From contig CAYMCQ010000002.1 in assembly GCA_964389025.1 (NCBI GenBank), positions 45,610 to 109,609 on the forward strand: a stretch of 64,000 bases of DNA, in the 5' to 3' direction. A program made the position numbers and the translations under genes. Positions 23,382-32,647 of the stretch are shown in pieces (position 1 is the first letter of the stretch; the number at the start of each line of letters is the position of its first letter). This DNA is from CAYMCQ01 sp964389025. GTDB taxonomy: Bacteria; Verrucomicrobiota; Verrucomicrobiia; Limisphaerales; CAYMCQ01. Under the pieces are notes generated by a model that had not been told where the DNA came from, ran no database searches, and saw nothing but the letters and a program-made list of their open reading frames with translations.

Positions 23382-25199
23382 TCACCGAGGTTTCCAATCA
23401 AAGCCAGGCCACTCCTCTGTCGCTGTTTGCAGTAATTGATACCCTAGCTGAAGCGCTACAGCCGCTGAAGGGACGAGGTTGTCAACAGTTGCAACCGTGC
23501 TCAAGAATTTAGGGATATCGTTGAGCGAGAGGCGGCCTTGCCCATACCTCTCCAAAGACGTCTTGTCCCATTCCCAATTGAATTTTGGCAAATAATTCTT
23601 GATTTGTTCGTCCCACACAACCAACACGGCTGAGACTTCAACGATCAACGTCGTGAGATCAATGGCAATTCCAGTTAGACTGAAGAAAGCACTCTTTTTC
23701 TTACCTCGGCCATTTAATCCTGCTTCGATAATTTTTATCTGCGGCTTTTGGTAGATATATTCTCGCCAAGGACAACTCAGCGAATCCATCTCCATTTCAC
23801 CGTAAACCTCTTCGAGCAACTCGCGATAAATATTGAGTTTAATCGACCAATCATCTTTCGGCGGAAGATCAGGGTGACAACGCTCAAACCCGCATGCCGG
23901 CACCACGTCCCATTTTTCGGAGAACATGCCAACCGCCTTGGAACGGTTTGCTACTGTGCAAAAGAAGCCGCCTGAGTCTGCAGGCAGGACATATAAAGTG
24001 TTCAACGAAATCATCGCGCGGCGCGTTGTTCCGTTGTGCAATACGTCAAATACACCTCCTTGATCTACTGTTTGGCGTCTTGGTAATGCCCGCGGCGAAT
24101 TGAGCGCACCGTTCGCCAGTGCCTTGCAAAGTTCCCAGCGAAGAGCCATTCCGCCCAACACGATGTCATAGTAGCCCGCCAAGCCACCGCGAATAAGTGG
24201 CGGCTTTGATGATTCTCGTTCTTGGATGTTCAACATGGTGAAATAAATTTTCTCTCCTTTGATTGGCCCCTTGTCATAAATCCATTTTACGAATCGTCGT
24301 TCAAGGCTTTCATCTGCTTTCAATGGAGGCGAAAACTTTGGATCACAATCCAAGACCGCATCCGGTTCAACTGGTCGAGTGGTTGACCACAAAAGCCAGA
24401 TAGGAAAGAGGTTCTTGCCCACCTGAAAGCAACTCACGTCATACCGTTTTTCCAGAAACCGAGTCGCTTCTTGCCATGCCTCACCAAATGATCGCTTGGC
24501 GTATGCATAACCAGTTGCGTCTTCCAGTTGGTTAAAGCGCTCACGTTCCTCGTCGGTGAATTCAGATTCGGTGTGTGGAACTGTGATAATTTTTTTCCAA
24601 CGCGGAATCTCCTTTTCCAGTTTGGAAGCCAACGTCAACAGTTCGCGTCCATTACTGATATGACTTTCTGTTTCCCCTTTCCTGAGAAAAATTCTTATCC
24701 CGTCAGGCCGAAGGTTAATCAAGGCAGCCTGCACGGTTGCACCGCTGCGGTTCAGCCGACCTGGTGGCCTCGATACGAGCTCCAAGAAATTCCTCCACTT
24801 GTTCTTTTCTTTGTATCCGAGAATCTTTTGCAGTATTGGCTCCTTCTTAAATGCTGCCTGGGTCCTGACATCAGCCAGACTGGTTATCCAACCGGGCTTC
24901 GCTGCGGTTTCGCGACTGAGTTCATTCCCATGTGAATCGGAAGCGGCGGTCAGAAAAAAGATGGAGACCACACGGAGCGAGCTGTAAGGAGAGGGTTTCC
25001 ACTCGCCTTTGGAGATTTTACCTCCGCCTGAAACTGGAGGTGATATGAACCTCAACTCCTCTAGCCAAACCCTTGAATCAGACTCTTGGACGAAGCGGAG
25101 ATCAACTTGCCACTTATCTGTCGATTGCCCTCGAGTGTTTGAATCCAGCTTTGTCATAACAACGGTGGATCTTCCGAAATTGACAAGCCGCTTCTGCAA
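23382..25199 (-). CDS. 605-aa protein with C-terminal Nudix-like box
   Basis: Most of the sequence is unfamiliar. Near residues 435-475 it reads VVPACGFERCHPDLPPKDDW then LNIYRELLEEVYGEMEMDSL, where REllEEvyGe fits the core of a Nudix box (RE-x-x-EE-x-G). The following ALTGIAIDL-type stretch (FFSLTGIAIDLTTLIVEVSA) matches the layout of long actinobacterial proteins I recall with a VVP-GEF...REYSEE motif. Nudix enzymes cleave nucleoside diphosphates linked to another group; whether this one does is open. There is no signal peptide, so it is cytoplasmic. It is a single minus-strand gene between the exported protein and the mobilisation block. The start may lie at Met15 (25157). Confidence 0.65.
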   Translation of the reverse strand: MQKRLVNFGRSTVVMTKLDSNTRGQSTDKWQVDLRFVQESDSRVWLEELRFISPPVSGGGKISKGEWKPSPYSSLRVVSIFFLTAASDSHGNELSRETAAKPGWITSLADVRTQAAFKKEPILQKILGYKEKNKWRNFLELVSRPPGRLNRSGATVQAALINLRPDGIRIFLRKGETESHISNGRELLTLASKLEKEIPRWKKIITVPHTESEFTDEERERFNQLEDATGYAYAKRSFGEAWQEATRFLEKRYDVSCFQVGKNLFPIWLLWSTTRPVEPDAVLDCDPKFSPPLKADESLERRFVKWIYDKGPIKGEKIYFTMLNIQERESSKPPLIRGGLAGYYDIVLGGMALRWELCKALANGALNSPRALPRRQTVDQGGVFDVLHNGTTRRAMISLNTLYVLPADSGGFFCTVANRSKAVGMFSEKWDVVPACGFERCHPDLPPKDDWSIKLNIYRELLEEVYGEMEMDSLSCPWREYIYQKPQIKIIEAGLNGRGKKKSAFFSLTGIAIDLTTLIVEVSAVLVVWDEQIKNYLPKFNWEWDKTSLERYGQGRLSLNDIPKFLSTVATVDNLVPSAAVALQLGYQLLQTATEEWPGFDWKPR

Positions 25200-25307
25200 T
25201 CGACTCTGCCAAATTGCTTGAGCTTTTCACCAGATACGCAGAAGTGGGCAGAGGCAGTTAAGCTACCGCTGGCGAGAAAGTCAACTTTAGATTAACTACG
25301 AGTAGAA

Positions 25308-25338
25308 CGAAAAAAAAGCTGGACGTTTGAAGTCCAGC
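25308..25338 (-). terminator. Rho-independent terminator for a minus-strand transcript
   Basis: On the minus strand GCTGGAC, a 7-base loop and GTCCAGC form a perfect stem followed by eight Ts. The transcript it ends would come from 25340-25750, where no minus-strand gene is convincing, so it may end a non-coding RNA. Confidence 0.75.
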
Positions 25339-25749
25339 CCCCGGAGTGCGAATCCGGTAACCAAGATCGAAGCATGATGAATTCGACCTCAGCTGCGGCG
25401 TATGATAACACGGGAAAAGGCTCCTTTTTCACGGAGGCACAAAAACTCCTTTTCGTCCAGAGCCAACCATTAAGTGAACACCTCGGGCGTTTTTTGAGAC
25501 CTACCTCTCCCGGATCATCACTCTCGCACATCCTTCTGCACACCAGGGGTATTCCATTTTCCGGGCGGCTCTCCCCGCGCGCACACGGAGGCGCAAGCTG
25601 GCGCGCTTGGGCGGCAGCCCCGCGCGGTAGCATGGCGGCGGCCGTCGCGTCGCCGTGCGCCGCCCCACGTAATTTCTTACCGGTGTTCAACGCTCCACAC
25701 CGGAGAGAACAGATAATCAGGAGCAGAAACCAAAAGCAAAGAACATGCA
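25339..25749. other. Structured intergenic region with extreme GC island
   Basis: About 410 bases between the terminator and the mobilisation operon. The segment 25560-25672 is almost entirely G and C with several hairpins, for example CAAGC-TGGCGC-GCTTG and GGCGGC...GCCGCC, in strong contrast to flanks near 50 percent. Long open frames on both strands arise from the GC-richness and look artificial. An origin of transfer, a replication origin or a structured RNA are possible readings; the sequence alone does not decide. Confidence 0.5.
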
Positions 25750-25926
25750 ATGAATGAAACAACAAAGATCGCAGATAAACCTTGGTTAACGCCCTTGCAA
25801 CGACGCGCAGTAATCGTCTTGGGTGCTGTCGCCGGTGCCGTTGCAGCGGCAGCACTCATTCGCTGGCTCGATTCGCGCCGCGTGGCTCGCAACAAAACGG
25901 CACGGTCGGATACCAATGAAACGTGA
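25750..25926 (+). CDS. Small membrane protein, first gene of the mobilisation-type operon
   Basis: A 58-aa product starts at ATG 25750: MNETTKIADKPWLTPLQRRA, followed by one membrane segment VIVLGAVAGAVAAAALIRWL and a short basic-to-polar tail. It fits a single-pass inner-membrane protein with its C-terminus on one side. I do not recognise a family. Its stop lies 23 bases before the next gene start, so both are likely co-transcribed. Plausible codon use and the hydrophobic segment are the reasons to call it despite its size. Confidence 0.6.
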   Translation: MNETTKIADKPWLTPLQRRAVIVLGAVAGAVAAAALIRWLDSRRVARNKTARSDTNET

Positions 25927-25949
25927 CGAGCGATTCAATGAGGAGAAGC

Positions 25950-27260
25950 ATGAAAAAATTTTGTTTCATCCTAATTATAGCGGTGCTCGTCACCATAGTC
26001 ATCTACGCCGCCCCGATTGTGCTTGGGGCGGCGTTATTACGCCGTGGAACAAACATCGTAAGCGAAGCGCTCGATATTCCCGATTGGATAGGGTTATTGA
26101 TTTTTTTAGCTTTGGTTCCGTCATGCTTCCTTTTAGTAATTCGAATATTTTCGGGGAAGTCACGCAAGCGAGCCGCAATCTTTTTAATGGCCGCAGCGAT
26201 TCTATTTTGCCTAGCGACAGCAGTTATGAATCACCAGCAGGAACTCGCCGAGGTAACTACGAAGGTGAAAAAATGGTTCTGCCCCCTTCGACGCGTCGAT
26301 CCAAAAAGTGCTGCGTGGTTCACTCCCTCCGGCGAAGCGATTTTGTTTTATGCCCACCTCAAGACAAACAGTTGGATTTTTTACGACGCCTATCCGGGTG
26401 CCCACGACCCGGACAGTGGTTCCGAATTGCAGCCGGTTACGTCGTCACTCCGGCAGGAGTGGGAAGCTGCACAAGAGAGCGAGACAACGCTGACCACAGC
26501 GAACAAACAGCTAGTCACCGAAATAGAATCTCAGAAGAAAATTGAACAACTACAAATCGCTGCTGCGACATTGAAGAGCGAAAAGGAAGACCGAATCCGT
26601 CGCGAGGAAAGCTTCCTCAATTCCTTGACTCAAACGCTACAAGCCAAGCAAGCAGAGTTGGCGTCAGTTGAAAATGCGCTGATAGCTAATTCACCGCAAC
26701 AATCTGCACATGACGCACGCCAGCGACTCGAAGACGCCAAAAGAGCATTGTCGGATGCGGTCAAAGAATCTCGGAATGGAGCACCGTTAGATTTGGCCGG
26801 ACTTCATATCCTGGCGCAAACGGTGTTACGCAAAATCGAGCAAGCTAAGGAGGAGATTAGTTACGCCGTTGCCGCTCGCAAAATAAAAGGCCAACAGGTT
26901 GCACGCGAACCAGCAGCGCAAAAGGCGCAGCGCGTGCCAGAGACAAAATCCGCTACGGAGTCTAATAGCCCAACGGTCACAGTCACATTCAAGAACGAAA
27001 CGCCTTTCAAGCTCTACGTCACCTTCTCGTCGCCCGAATATCGGCATGTCTGGCCTGTCCCGGGCACTGCTTACGTAGCCCAGTCAGGGCAGACGATTGC
27101 TGTTTCCCTCTTGGCTCTTTCAGGCGAGCCAATTTTTTTCACGGCATGGAGTCCCGAAAATCCACAGGTGCGCTGGGAGAATTGTCCCTGCAACTCCCCG
27201 CCTATTGCGGTTGGTGGGAAAGCCGATCCACCGCTGCGCGTTTTCACCGAGAAACGATAA
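25950..27260 (+). CDS. Membrane protein with coiled coil
   Basis: The start at 25950 follows a good GAGGAG ribosome-binding site and gives 436 aa. Three membrane segments lie at about residues 3-28 (FCFILIIAVLVTIVIYAAPI), 44-68 (LLIFLALVPSCFLLVIRIF) and 73-95 (AAIFLMAAAILFCLATAVM). A long coiled coil follows at about 170-290 (LVTEIESQKKIEQLQIAAAT onward), then a beta-rich C-terminal domain from about 325. I cannot name the family. It is 7 bases upstream of the next gene and part of the operon with the coupling ATPase. A membrane partner of a DNA transfer machine is an inference from context. Confidence 0.68.
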   Translation: MKKFCFILIIAVLVTIVIYAAPIVLGAALLRRGTNIVSEALDIPDWIGLLIFLALVPSCFLLVIRIFSGKSRKRAAIFLMAAAILFCLATAVMNHQQELAEVTTKVKKWFCPLRRVDPKSAAWFTPSGEAILFYAHLKTNSWIFYDAYPGAHDPDSGSELQPVTSSLRQEWEAAQESETTLTTANKQLVTEIESQKKIEQLQIAAATLKSEKEDRIRREESFLNSLTQTLQAKQAELASVENALIANSPQQSAHDARQRLEDAKRALSDAVKESRNGAPLDLAGLHILAQTVLRKIEQAKEEISYAVAARKIKGQQVAREPAAQKAQRVPETKSATESNSPTVTVTFKNETPFKLYVTFSSPEYRHVWPVPGTAYVAQSGQTIAVSLLALSGEPIFFTAWSPENPQVRWENCPCNSPPIAVGGKADPPLRVFTEKR

Positions 27261-27267
27261 CAGCCAT

Positions 27268-27726
27268 ATGAAACTCTACACCAAAACTTACCCGACGAAC
27301 CTCGGAATAGTGCGCAAGAAAATCGCTTGGCAATTCGATTTTCGAGTGCAACTGACCGACGAGGAAGTTGCGCTCGTTCGCCATTACGAGTATTGGGATT
27401 TCACCGTGGGGAAGGCGCATGAAGACACCCAGAGTCCAATCTATGTCGAACTCAGGCGCGCCGCTGCGGGTATAAAGGGATGGTGCTTTGAAGGAATTGG
27501 GCCGCTCACTCGTTTTGAGGCTTCCCTGATCGAGGGGTGCCAAAGGCTCTGTGTCACACTCCAAGAGTTCCGTCGCATCCATCGAAGTCCTGAGAGCTGG
27601 TATAACATCACGGCTGAAGGTGCCGAGCCCCTTTCATATTCAAAATCGGCGGAGACCAACACGAACCCGCGTCCGGCAGAACCTGGAGACGTGCCGCCCA
27701 TACTCCAGCCCCCAGCGCCGTTCTAA
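27268..27726 (+). CDS. Hypothetical protein of the mobilisation-type operon
   Basis: A 152-aa product from ATG 27268 (MKLYTKTYPTNLGIVRKKIA). The region WQFDFRVQLTDEEVALVRHY followed by EYWDFTV suggests a small alpha/beta domain, and the last 30 residues are Pro-rich. I recognise no family. It lies 7 bases after the membrane protein gene, and the coupling ATPase begins at the very next base after its stop, so the three are translated from one message. Confidence 0.65.
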   Translation: MKLYTKTYPTNLGIVRKKIAWQFDFRVQLTDEEVALVRHYEYWDFTVGKAHEDTQSPIYVELRRAAAGIKGWCFEGIGPLTRFEASLIEGCQRLCVTLQEFRRIHRSPESWYNITAEGAEPLSYSKSAETNTNPRPAEPGDVPPILQPPAPF

Positions 27727-30700
27727 GTGAGCCAACGATTCTACACCGAACGCGAAAAGCTCTTAGACGATTTTTTTCTCTGGGAGCTTCCCGGGCGCGG
27801 AATCCAGGTATGGGGGTTGCCGGTCTTCCCCGAGCCGCAGTTCCAGCCCTTTCGCGGACACTGGTTGCCCGTATCACCCGCGCCTCAAATTGAAATACCT
27901 CCGCCGCTCCTGGTCCGCTTTTTCGATAACATTGTTGATGCATTCACGGACAGTCCGAAAACGCCAGTGGCGGTGCCTCCGGTCATTGACGCCACGCCGA
28001 TACTTCCAGACAAAAGCTTCTTCGATTTTACTCACCGGAAGATCATCGAACTGGAAATCACCCTGCCACAGGCGGAAACTATTTCTCGCGACCTCTGCGA
28101 ACAGTTTTTACTCGGGCTTTCGTTTTGCCGCCATCCCGTCAGTTTTGAGGTCGTGGGAACCGCAGGCTCAATCCATATCCAATTCGCGGTTGACGAAGCG
28201 GATGCAGCACTCATACAGCAACAACTCTCTGCTCACTTTCCGTCCGTCTGCATCACAAAGAACGACCGGCTCCTTGCCGATCTGTTGCTTGGGCCTGAGG
28301 AACCGTTTGGTGGATTTGCCGAATTCCGACTCGCGCACGAGTTCATGCGGCCGCTTGCAACCGTCCGTAATCTCACTGCCGATCCGCTGGTTGGAATCAC
28401 CGGCGCATTGGCCGGGCTGCGGGAGAAGGAAGTTGGTGTGTTCCAAGTCATCTTTCAGCCAGTCAAGCACCCGTGGGCAGAAAGCATGTTGCGGGCGGTC
28501 ACGTGGGAGGACGGTAGCCCGTTTCTGGATTCAACGCTTGTGGCGCAGACACGTCAGAAGACGTCGCGTCCTCTCTTTGCCACAGCGATTCGCGTTCTTG
28601 GACAGAGCAGCAGCGTAGAGCGAGGCGAAGAGATTGCCCGGGGATTGGCTGCGGCATTGTCGGCCTTTTCTGAACCCTCATCCAATGAACTCGTGACTCT
28701 GGAAAACTTGGAACTCGAATTCTTGGAGATGTGCGGCGATGTCATCCGCCGCCGTATACGGCACAGCGGGATGATTCTCAACAGCGACGAGATCGTCTCG
28801 CTCGTCCATCCCCCGTCGCCCTCGGTCAAAACCTCCAAGCTCCGGCGCGAGACCGAGAAGACCAAAGCCGCGCCTGCAATTGCCTGCGGCCATCGGCTGA
28901 TTCTTGGAAGCAACGAAAGCGACGGTGAGACGAATTCAGTGACGCTCTCTTCCGACCACCGTGTTCGCCACATGCACGTTCTTGGCGCGTCAGGCACCGG
29001 CAAATCCACATTCCTCCTCAATCTAATTCGTCAGGACATTGAGAACGGTGAAGGGCTGGCGCTGCTTGACCCGCACGGAGATTTGGTGGATGCAGTGCTT
29101 GCCGACATCCCGGAATCGCGCATTGACGATGTTATTCTGATTGATCCATCAGATGCGGAGTTTCCGGTTGGCTTCAATATTCTCTCTGCCCATTCAGAGC
29201 TTGAAAAGAATCTTCTCGCTTCCGACTTGATTGCCGTGTTTCAGCGTTTGTCCACCAGTTGGGGTGATCAGATGAATTCAGTCTTTGCCAACGCGATACT
29301 TGCCTTTTTGGAAAGCGAGCGCGGTGGAACGCTTGCTGATTTGCGGCGGTTTCTTGTCGAGAAGGAATTTCGCGCTGATTTTCTCACGACGGTCAAAGAC
29401 CCCGAGGTTGTCTATTACTGGACCAAGCAATATCCCTTGCTCAAAGGTGTTCCCCAAGCGCCGCTATTGACCCGGCTCGATACGTTTCTGCGGCCAAAAC
29501 CGATCCGCTATATGGTTTCGCAACATGCGAACCGGATCAATTTTGCGGAGATCATGGACGAGCGGAAAATATTTCTCGCCAAGCTTGCGCAGGGAGCCAT
29601 CGGAGAAGAGAACGCATACCTTTTGGGAACGCTGCTCGTGTCAAAATTCCACCAGTTGGCGATTGGACGACAGCAGTTGGAGGAAGCGCAGCGGCAATAC
29701 TTTTGGTGCTACATAGACGAGTGCCACCACTTCGTCACGCCCTCAATGGCTTCCATCTTAAGCGGCGCTCGCAAGTATCGGCTGGGCCTCGTTCTCGCGC
29801 ATCAGGAGCTTTCGCAGCTTCAGCACTGCTCCGACGTGGCCAGCGCCATCGTGACGAATCCCTACACACGGATTTGTTTTCGGTTAGGCAGCGAGGACGC
29901 CCGCAAATTTTCGGATGAATTCTCGTTTTTCGACGCGAAGGATTTGCAAAACCTCGGAATCGGCGAAGCCATCGGGCGCATTGAGCGCAGCGACTTTGAT
30001 TTCAATTTGGCCGTTCCGTTTAGAGAGAAACGAGATCCAAATGAAGCCTTGCGGCGCAGGCAAGAGGTCATTACAGCTTCGAGAAGAAAGTATGCAATGC
30101 CGAGAGCGGAGGTTGAGACGATTCTGAAATCCGTCATCACCACCAAGCCAGACGTTGACAACAAGCCGCCGCCGACTGCGCCCCCAATCGCTCCCGCTGT
30201 TTCAGAGCCACCGAAGCCCCCTCCAATTCCAAAGACCACTGTTTCGGGGGAAAAAGAAATGGTTACTGCGCCAAGCAAAGCAGAGCCGCCGCGTGATTTG
30301 GGAAGGGGCGGAGCGCAGCACAAGGCCATTCAGCTTCGAATCAAGCATGCAGCGGAAGAACTCGGTTTCCGCAGCGTTATTGAAAGGCCAATTCTCGACG
30401 GCCAGGGCAGTGTGGATTTGTGGCTTGAACGAGATGGGCAGGGCATCGCCTGCGAAATATCCGTCACCACCACCATTGACCATGAAGTGGGCAATGTCGC
30501 CAAGTGTCTGAAGGCCGGAGTTCCGAACGTGGCGGTGATTTGCGTTGATGAAAGCAGGCTGCGCAAGATTGCCTCTGCGGTTTTGGGAAGTCTTGGGGCG
30601 GAATCGGCGGGACGGGTGGAATATTTTGAGCCAGACCAGTTCATCGCGAATCTGAAGACATTGCCGGTCGAGACTCCGACTGAGCAAACCCGAGTCTCGC

Positions 30701-30807
30701 GCGGATACAAAGTGAAGCGCGTGGTTTCAGAGTTTTCAGAGGCCAAGCGAAAGGAGAGAGAAGCCGCCGCCATTCGCGCCATCGCGGACTCGATGCGCAA
30801 ACGATGA
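27727..30807 (+). CDS. VirD4/TraG-like coupling ATPase with nuclease-like C-terminus
   Basis: The 1026-aa product starts at GTG 27727, directly after the previous stop. The ATPase domain has Walker A GASGTGKSTFLLNLIRQD at about residues 420-437, LALLDPHGDLVDAV after it, and Walker B YFWCYIDECHHFVTPSM at about 658-674, as in type IV secretion coupling proteins and HerA-like ATPases. The N-terminal 400 residues are a family-specific domain. After a Pro-rich linker (about 805-860) the C-terminus has GSVDLWLERDGQGIACEIS at about 893-911, resembling a PD-(D/E)xK nuclease core with S in the Lys position. Coupling proteins feed DNA to a transfer channel. No relaxase or channel genes are in the window. 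Confidence 0.85.
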   Translation: MSQRFYTEREKLLDDFFLWELPGRGIQVWGLPVFPEPQFQPFRGHWLPVSPAPQIEIPPPLLVRFFDNIVDAFTDSPKTPVAVPPVIDATPILPDKSFFDFTHRKIIELEITLPQAETISRDLCEQFLLGLSFCRHPVSFEVVGTAGSIHIQFAVDEADAALIQQQLSAHFPSVCITKNDRLLADLLLGPEEPFGGFAEFRLAHEFMRPLATVRNLTADPLVGITGALAGLREKEVGVFQVIFQPVKHPWAESMLRAVTWEDGSPFLDSTLVAQTRQKTSRPLFATAIRVLGQSSSVERGEEIARGLAAALSAFSEPSSNELVTLENLELEFLEMCGDVIRRRIRHSGMILNSDEIVSLVHPPSPSVKTSKLRRETEKTKAAPAIACGHRLILGSNESDGETNSVTLSSDHRVRHMHVLGASGTGKSTFLLNLIRQDIENGEGLALLDPHGDLVDAVLADIPESRIDDVILIDPSDAEFPVGFNILSAHSELEKNLLASDLIAVFQRLSTSWGDQMNSVFANAILAFLESERGGTLADLRRFLVEKEFRADFLTTVKDPEVVYYWTKQYPLLKGVPQAPLLTRLDTFLRPKPIRYMVSQHANRINFAEIMDERKIFLAKLAQGAIGEENAYLLGTLLVSKFHQLAIGRQQLEEAQRQYFWCYIDECHHFVTPSMASILSGARKYRLGLVLAHQELSQLQHCSDVASAIVTNPYTRICFRLGSEDARKFSDEFSFFDAKDLQNLGIGEAIGRIERSDFDFNLAVPFREKRDPNEALRRRQEVITASRRKYAMPRAEVETILKSVITTKPDVDNKPPPTAPPIAPAVSEPPKPPPIPKTTVSGEKEMVTAPSKAEPPRDLGRGGAQHKAIQLRIKHAAEELGFRSVIERPILDGQGSVDLWLERDGQGIACEISVTTTIDHEVGNVAKCLKAGVPNVAVICVDESRLRKIASAVLGSLGAESAGRVEYFEPDQFIANLKTLPVETPTEQTRVSRGYKVKRVVSEFSEAKRKEREAAAIRAIADSMRKR

Positions 30808-31044
30808 TCACTTGCGTTCGAGGCGAAAGAGCGGCCCGACAACTCGGTAGGAGGAATACTTTTCAATCAGACGAATACGCAGGGCTGTCAGGCTTTGCTC
30901 CGGATTTTCTTCCGCCAGTTGCACAGAAGGCCGGCCAACGCCCAACCCTGCCGCAGCCTCTATTTTCGTCCGCCCCGCCTTTTCTCGGAATTGTTTGGCG
31001 AGTGATCCGAGTTCAGCTTCGGCAACAATCTTTTTCATGCTCAT
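30808..31044 (-). CDS. XRE-family HTH regulator
   Basis: The 78-aa product carries a compact HTH: LAKQFREKAGRTKIEAAAGL, then GVGRPSVQLAEENPEQSLTA and LRIRLIEKYSSYRVVGPLF. It is convergent with the coupling ATPase gene (adjacent stops at 30807/30808) and divergent from the serine recombinase at 31127. That position suits a repressor of recombinase expression. Start at 31044 or, two codons later, at 31038. Confidence 0.78.
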   Translation of the reverse strand: MSMKKIVAEAELGSLAKQFREKAGRTKIEAAAGLGVGRPSVQLAEENPEQSLTALRIRLIEKYSSYRVVGPLFRLERK

Positions 31045-31126
31045 GCTACAGTTGTCGGAAAAAAGTTCGCGTTTTGCAAACTATTTTCTTGCAACGCGAC
31101 CGTGCTTTTTGATATGAAGTCGTGCT

Positions 31127-32647
31127 ATGAAGGAAAATAGTGCCTTGAAAAAACGTGTCGGCGTCTGGATTCGGGTTTCAACCGAAGATCAGGCCAAAGG
31201 AGACTCGCCCCAAATCCACGAAGCCCGCGCTCGCGAATACGCTAGGTTTAACGACTGGAATGTTGTCGAGGTGTATGACCTTGCCGGAGTCTCGGGCAAG
31301 ACCATCATGGAGCATCCCGAATGCAAGCGGATGATGGCCGACGTGCGCAAGGGACATATCACGGGCTTGATTTTTTCCAAGCTCGCCCGTCTCTGCCGCA
31401 ACAAGAGTGAGCTTGAGGATTTTGCCAAGTTCTTCCGCGACCACAACGCGGACATGATTTCGCTCCAAGAGAAGATCGACACCTCGACACCCGCCGGACG
31501 CCTCTTTTACAGCATGATTGCGGCAATGGCACAGTGGGAGCGCGAGGAAACAGTAGATCGCGTGAAAGCATCTATCGTCACCCGCGCCAGGCTCGGCAAC
31601 CCAACCGGTGGTGCATCGCCCTTTGGCTACCAGTGGAAGGACAAGAAGCTCATCATTGACCCCAAGGAAGCGCCAGTGCGCAAACTCATGTATGAACTCT
31701 TCTTGAAACACCGGCGCAAAAAGACCGTAGTTCGACTTTTGAACGAGGCCGGCCACCGCACGCGCAAAGGCGGGCGTTTCACCAGCAAGACGTTCACGCG
31801 GTTGATTCAAGACCCCACCGCCAAAGGCATCCACAGAGCCAACTACACCATGCGAAACGGCTCGCAGTGGACACTGAAGCCCGAAAACGAATGGTATTTG
31901 CATGAAGTTGAACGGTTGGTATCCGATGAAGTGTGGGAAGAATGCAACCGCATCATTGACGATTCGTTTGCCAATCAAAAACGACCGGCCAAAAAGCCCG
32001 TTCATATTTTCGCAGGCGTGGCAGTGTGCGAATGCGGCGAGAAAATGTATGTGCCGTCCAACACCCCCAAATACGTCTGTCGCGCGTGCCGTAACAAAAT
32101 CAGCATTGCCGATCTCGATTCGATTTACATGGACGAAATCAAAGACTTTTCCCTCTCACCGGAAGCCATCGGCAACTATCTCAAAAGCTCGAATGATACT
32201 GCCGCTGAGAAAGAGCGCCTTTTGGCAGTCACCCGACAGGACTTGGAAAACACCGACAAAGAGATTCGCCGCACCTACGACCTCTATCAAAAAGAGCAAA
32301 TCGACGGGGACGGATTCGCCAAGTTCTATCAACCGCTCCAAGAGCGTCGCAAACAGCTTGAAGCGGCCATTCCCCGCCTTGAAGCCGAACTCGACATACT
32401 CAAAGTGGAGAGCCTTTCAGCCGAAGAAATCGCTCTCCAAGCCCAAAACCTTCACCACCGCTGGCAGGCCATGCAACCGGAAGAAAAGCGTGAACTCATT
32501 GAAATCATCACCAAGGAAATCATCATCGGCAAAGACGAAATCACCATAAACTACTGCTACGCTCCTTCTTCTAAAGAAATGGCAAAAAGGTGGCGGAGAG
32601 AGAGGGATTCGAACCCTCGATACGGTTTAACCCGTATAACGGTTTAG
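31127..32647 (+). CDS. Large serine recombinase whose C-terminus enters tRNA-Ser
   Basis: The 506-aa product has the resolvase domain at about residues 9-155: VGVWIRVSTEDQAKGDSPQI with the nucleophilic Ser18, and LIFSKLARLCRN with the active-site Arg. The recombinase domain follows at about 165-280, then a small zinc ribbon (CECGEKM and CRACRN at about 303-325) and a coiled coil at about 360-450. The last 17 residues, WRRERDSNPRYGLTRITV, are encoded by sequence antisense to the 3' half of tRNA-Ser(GCT), and the stop lies within the tRNA gene. This shows that the recombinase lies at the tRNA end of an integrated element. Serine recombinases at tRNA genes are less common than tyrosine integrases. 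Confidence 0.92.
   Translation: MKENSALKKRVGVWIRVSTEDQAKGDSPQIHEARAREYARFNDWNVVEVYDLAGVSGKTIMEHPECKRMMADVRKGHITGLIFSKLARLCRNKSELEDFAKFFRDHNADMISLQEKIDTSTPAGRLFYSMIAAMAQWEREETVDRVKASIVTRARLGNPTGGASPFGYQWKDKKLIIDPKEAPVRKLMYELFLKHRRKKTVVRLLNEAGHRTRKGGRFTSKTFTRLIQDPTAKGIHRANYTMRNGSQWTLKPENEWYLHEVERLVSDEVWEECNRIIDDSFANQKRPAKKPVHIFAGVAVCECGEKMYVPSNTPKYVCRACRNKISIADLDSIYMDEIKDFSLSPEAIGNYLKSSNDTAAEKERLLAVTRQDLENTDKEIRRTYDLYQKEQIDGDGFAKFYQPLQERRKQLEAAIPRLEAELDILKVESLSAEEIALQAQNLHHRWQAMQPEEKRELIEIITKEIIIGKDEITINYCYAPSSKEMAKRWRRERDSNPRYGLTRITV

Noticed and set aside
25318..25360. tRNA or tmRNA end (GCTGGAC...GTCCAGC, then CCCCGGAGTGCGAATCCGG)
   Set aside because: No acceptor stem, anticodon arm or T-arm fits; the hairpin with its T run reads as a terminator on the minus strand.
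25292..25855. 187-codon minus-strand gene (and 127-codon plus-strand gene at 25374-25757)
   Set aside because: Both are open because of the GC-rich island; their composition is artificial and the minus frame crosses a terminator hairpin.
30804..31112. 102-codon plus-strand gene between coupling ATPase and recombinase
   Set aside because: It is antisense to a clear HTH regulator gene at 30808-31044.
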